From positions 26,269-90,268 of the forward strand of contig JALQPE010002394.1 of assembly GCA_030407315.1 (NCBI GenBank): a DNA stretch of 64,000 bases. The letters are read 5' to 3'. Positions 63,920 to 64,000 of the stretch are shown here, one piece after another. Numbering within the stretch: position 1 is the first letter of the stretch; every line of letters starts with the position of its first letter. The position numbers and the translations under genes are program-made. This DNA comes from Asparagopsis taxiformis (taxonomy: Eukaryota; Rhodophyta; Florideophyceae; Bonnemaisoniales; Bonnemaisoniaceae). The notes under the pieces are model-generated. The model saw only the letters and a list, made by a program, of their open reading frames with translations, searched no databases and was not told the origin of the DNA.

Positions 63920-64000
63920 TCAGGACACTATCTTTTTACTGTCTCCAGGTGCTGCCGCAGGGCGAGCACGAAATACTGTCTACAGGTGCTGCCCAGGCAG
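63920..64000. repeat. Right subterminal repeats (TACTGTC ... CAGGTGCTGCC)
   Basis: TTTACTGTCTCCAGGTGCTGCCG and, 40 bases later, ATACTGTCTACAGGTGCTGCC. The reverse complement, (G)GAGACAGTAAA or GTAGACAGTA, recurs in the left subterminal region. The array probably continues beyond the window. Confidence 0.65.

Larger units (their letters stand above)
39785..64000. mobile_element. Giant DNA transposon with DNA/chromatin-modification genes (right end near or past window edge)
   Basis: It starts inside the chromovirus pol frame. The left 350 bases are packed with GACAGTA/TACTGTC repeats; the last 80 bases of the window carry TACTGTC in the opposite sense with a shared CAGGTGCTGCC, as expected for the other subterminal region. 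Between them are eight or nine genes: unknown coiled-coil protein, possible reader-like protein, ParB/DNA methyltransferase/SET fusion, two ParB/dioxygenase genes, and a DDE transposase in pieces. Four palindrome clusters lie between genes. I see no host gene inside. The exact right end and the target duplication are outside what can be seen. Confidence 0.65.

Overview
The window is eukaryotic nuclear DNA. It holds intron-poor host genes with TATA boxes, one tRNA-Phe, and a large nested set of transposable elements. Secreted von Willebrand A proteins, a PHT4/ANTR-type transporter fragment, an RBM39-type splicing-factor fragment, a chromovirus and PIF/Harbinger elements together fit an alga; a multicellular red alga is my best guess. 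That is inference, because no marker gene settles the lineage.

Region 1 (about 1-22.7 kb) is host-like. Two very similar secreted vWA proteins, in opposite orientations (2456-3163 minus, 21642-22346 plus), flank a minus-strand tandem array of a gene family I do not recognise. Only the copy at 16341-18323 is a single full-length frame (660 aa, signal peptide, about three membrane segments, two internal repeats). The copy at 6647-8642 carries two one-base deletions, and the copies at 10975-12556 and 14039-15680 are heavily decayed. Nearly identical patches inside otherwise degraded copies suggest gene conversion. A tRNA-Phe(GAA) follows at 22646-22718.

Region 2 (about 23.2-31.5 kb) holds two PIF/Harbinger systems, each with a Myb/SANT-like partner gene convergent with a DDE transposase gene. 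The first has visible terminal inverted repeats (23227-29619) and is decayed. Between its own two genes it contains fragments of two unrelated host-type genes: an RBM39-like RS/RRM splicing factor and a PHT4/SLC17-like transporter.

Region 3 (about 31.6-39.8 kb) is a CG-rich minus-strand Ty3/gypsy chromovirus: reverse transcriptase-RNase H, a broken integrase, a chromodomain, and a probable 3' LTR. A long ORF on the opposite strand lies between the LTR and pol.

Region 4 (about 39.8 kb to the window end) looks like one very large DNA transposon, at least 24 kb, inserted into the chromovirus pol gene. Both visible ends carry GACAGTA-type subterminal repeats in opposite orientation. Its cargo is: a coiled-coil protein; a protein with a possible small chromatin-reader-like domain; a 1155-aa ParB-like / beta-class DNA methyltransferase (DPPF) / SET fusion; two paralogous ParB-like proteins ending in a 2-oxoglutarate-Fe(II) dioxygenase-like domain (one intact, one frameshifted); and a broken DDE transposase resembling the CACTA/KDZ/Zisupton groups. 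Four clusters of nested perfect palindromes sit between these genes. The combination suggests a transposon that carries its own chromatin and DNA-modification system: ParB-type domains could bind the palindromes and direct DNA methylation, histone methylation or oxidative modification. This is the most unusual content of the window; the functional link is inference.
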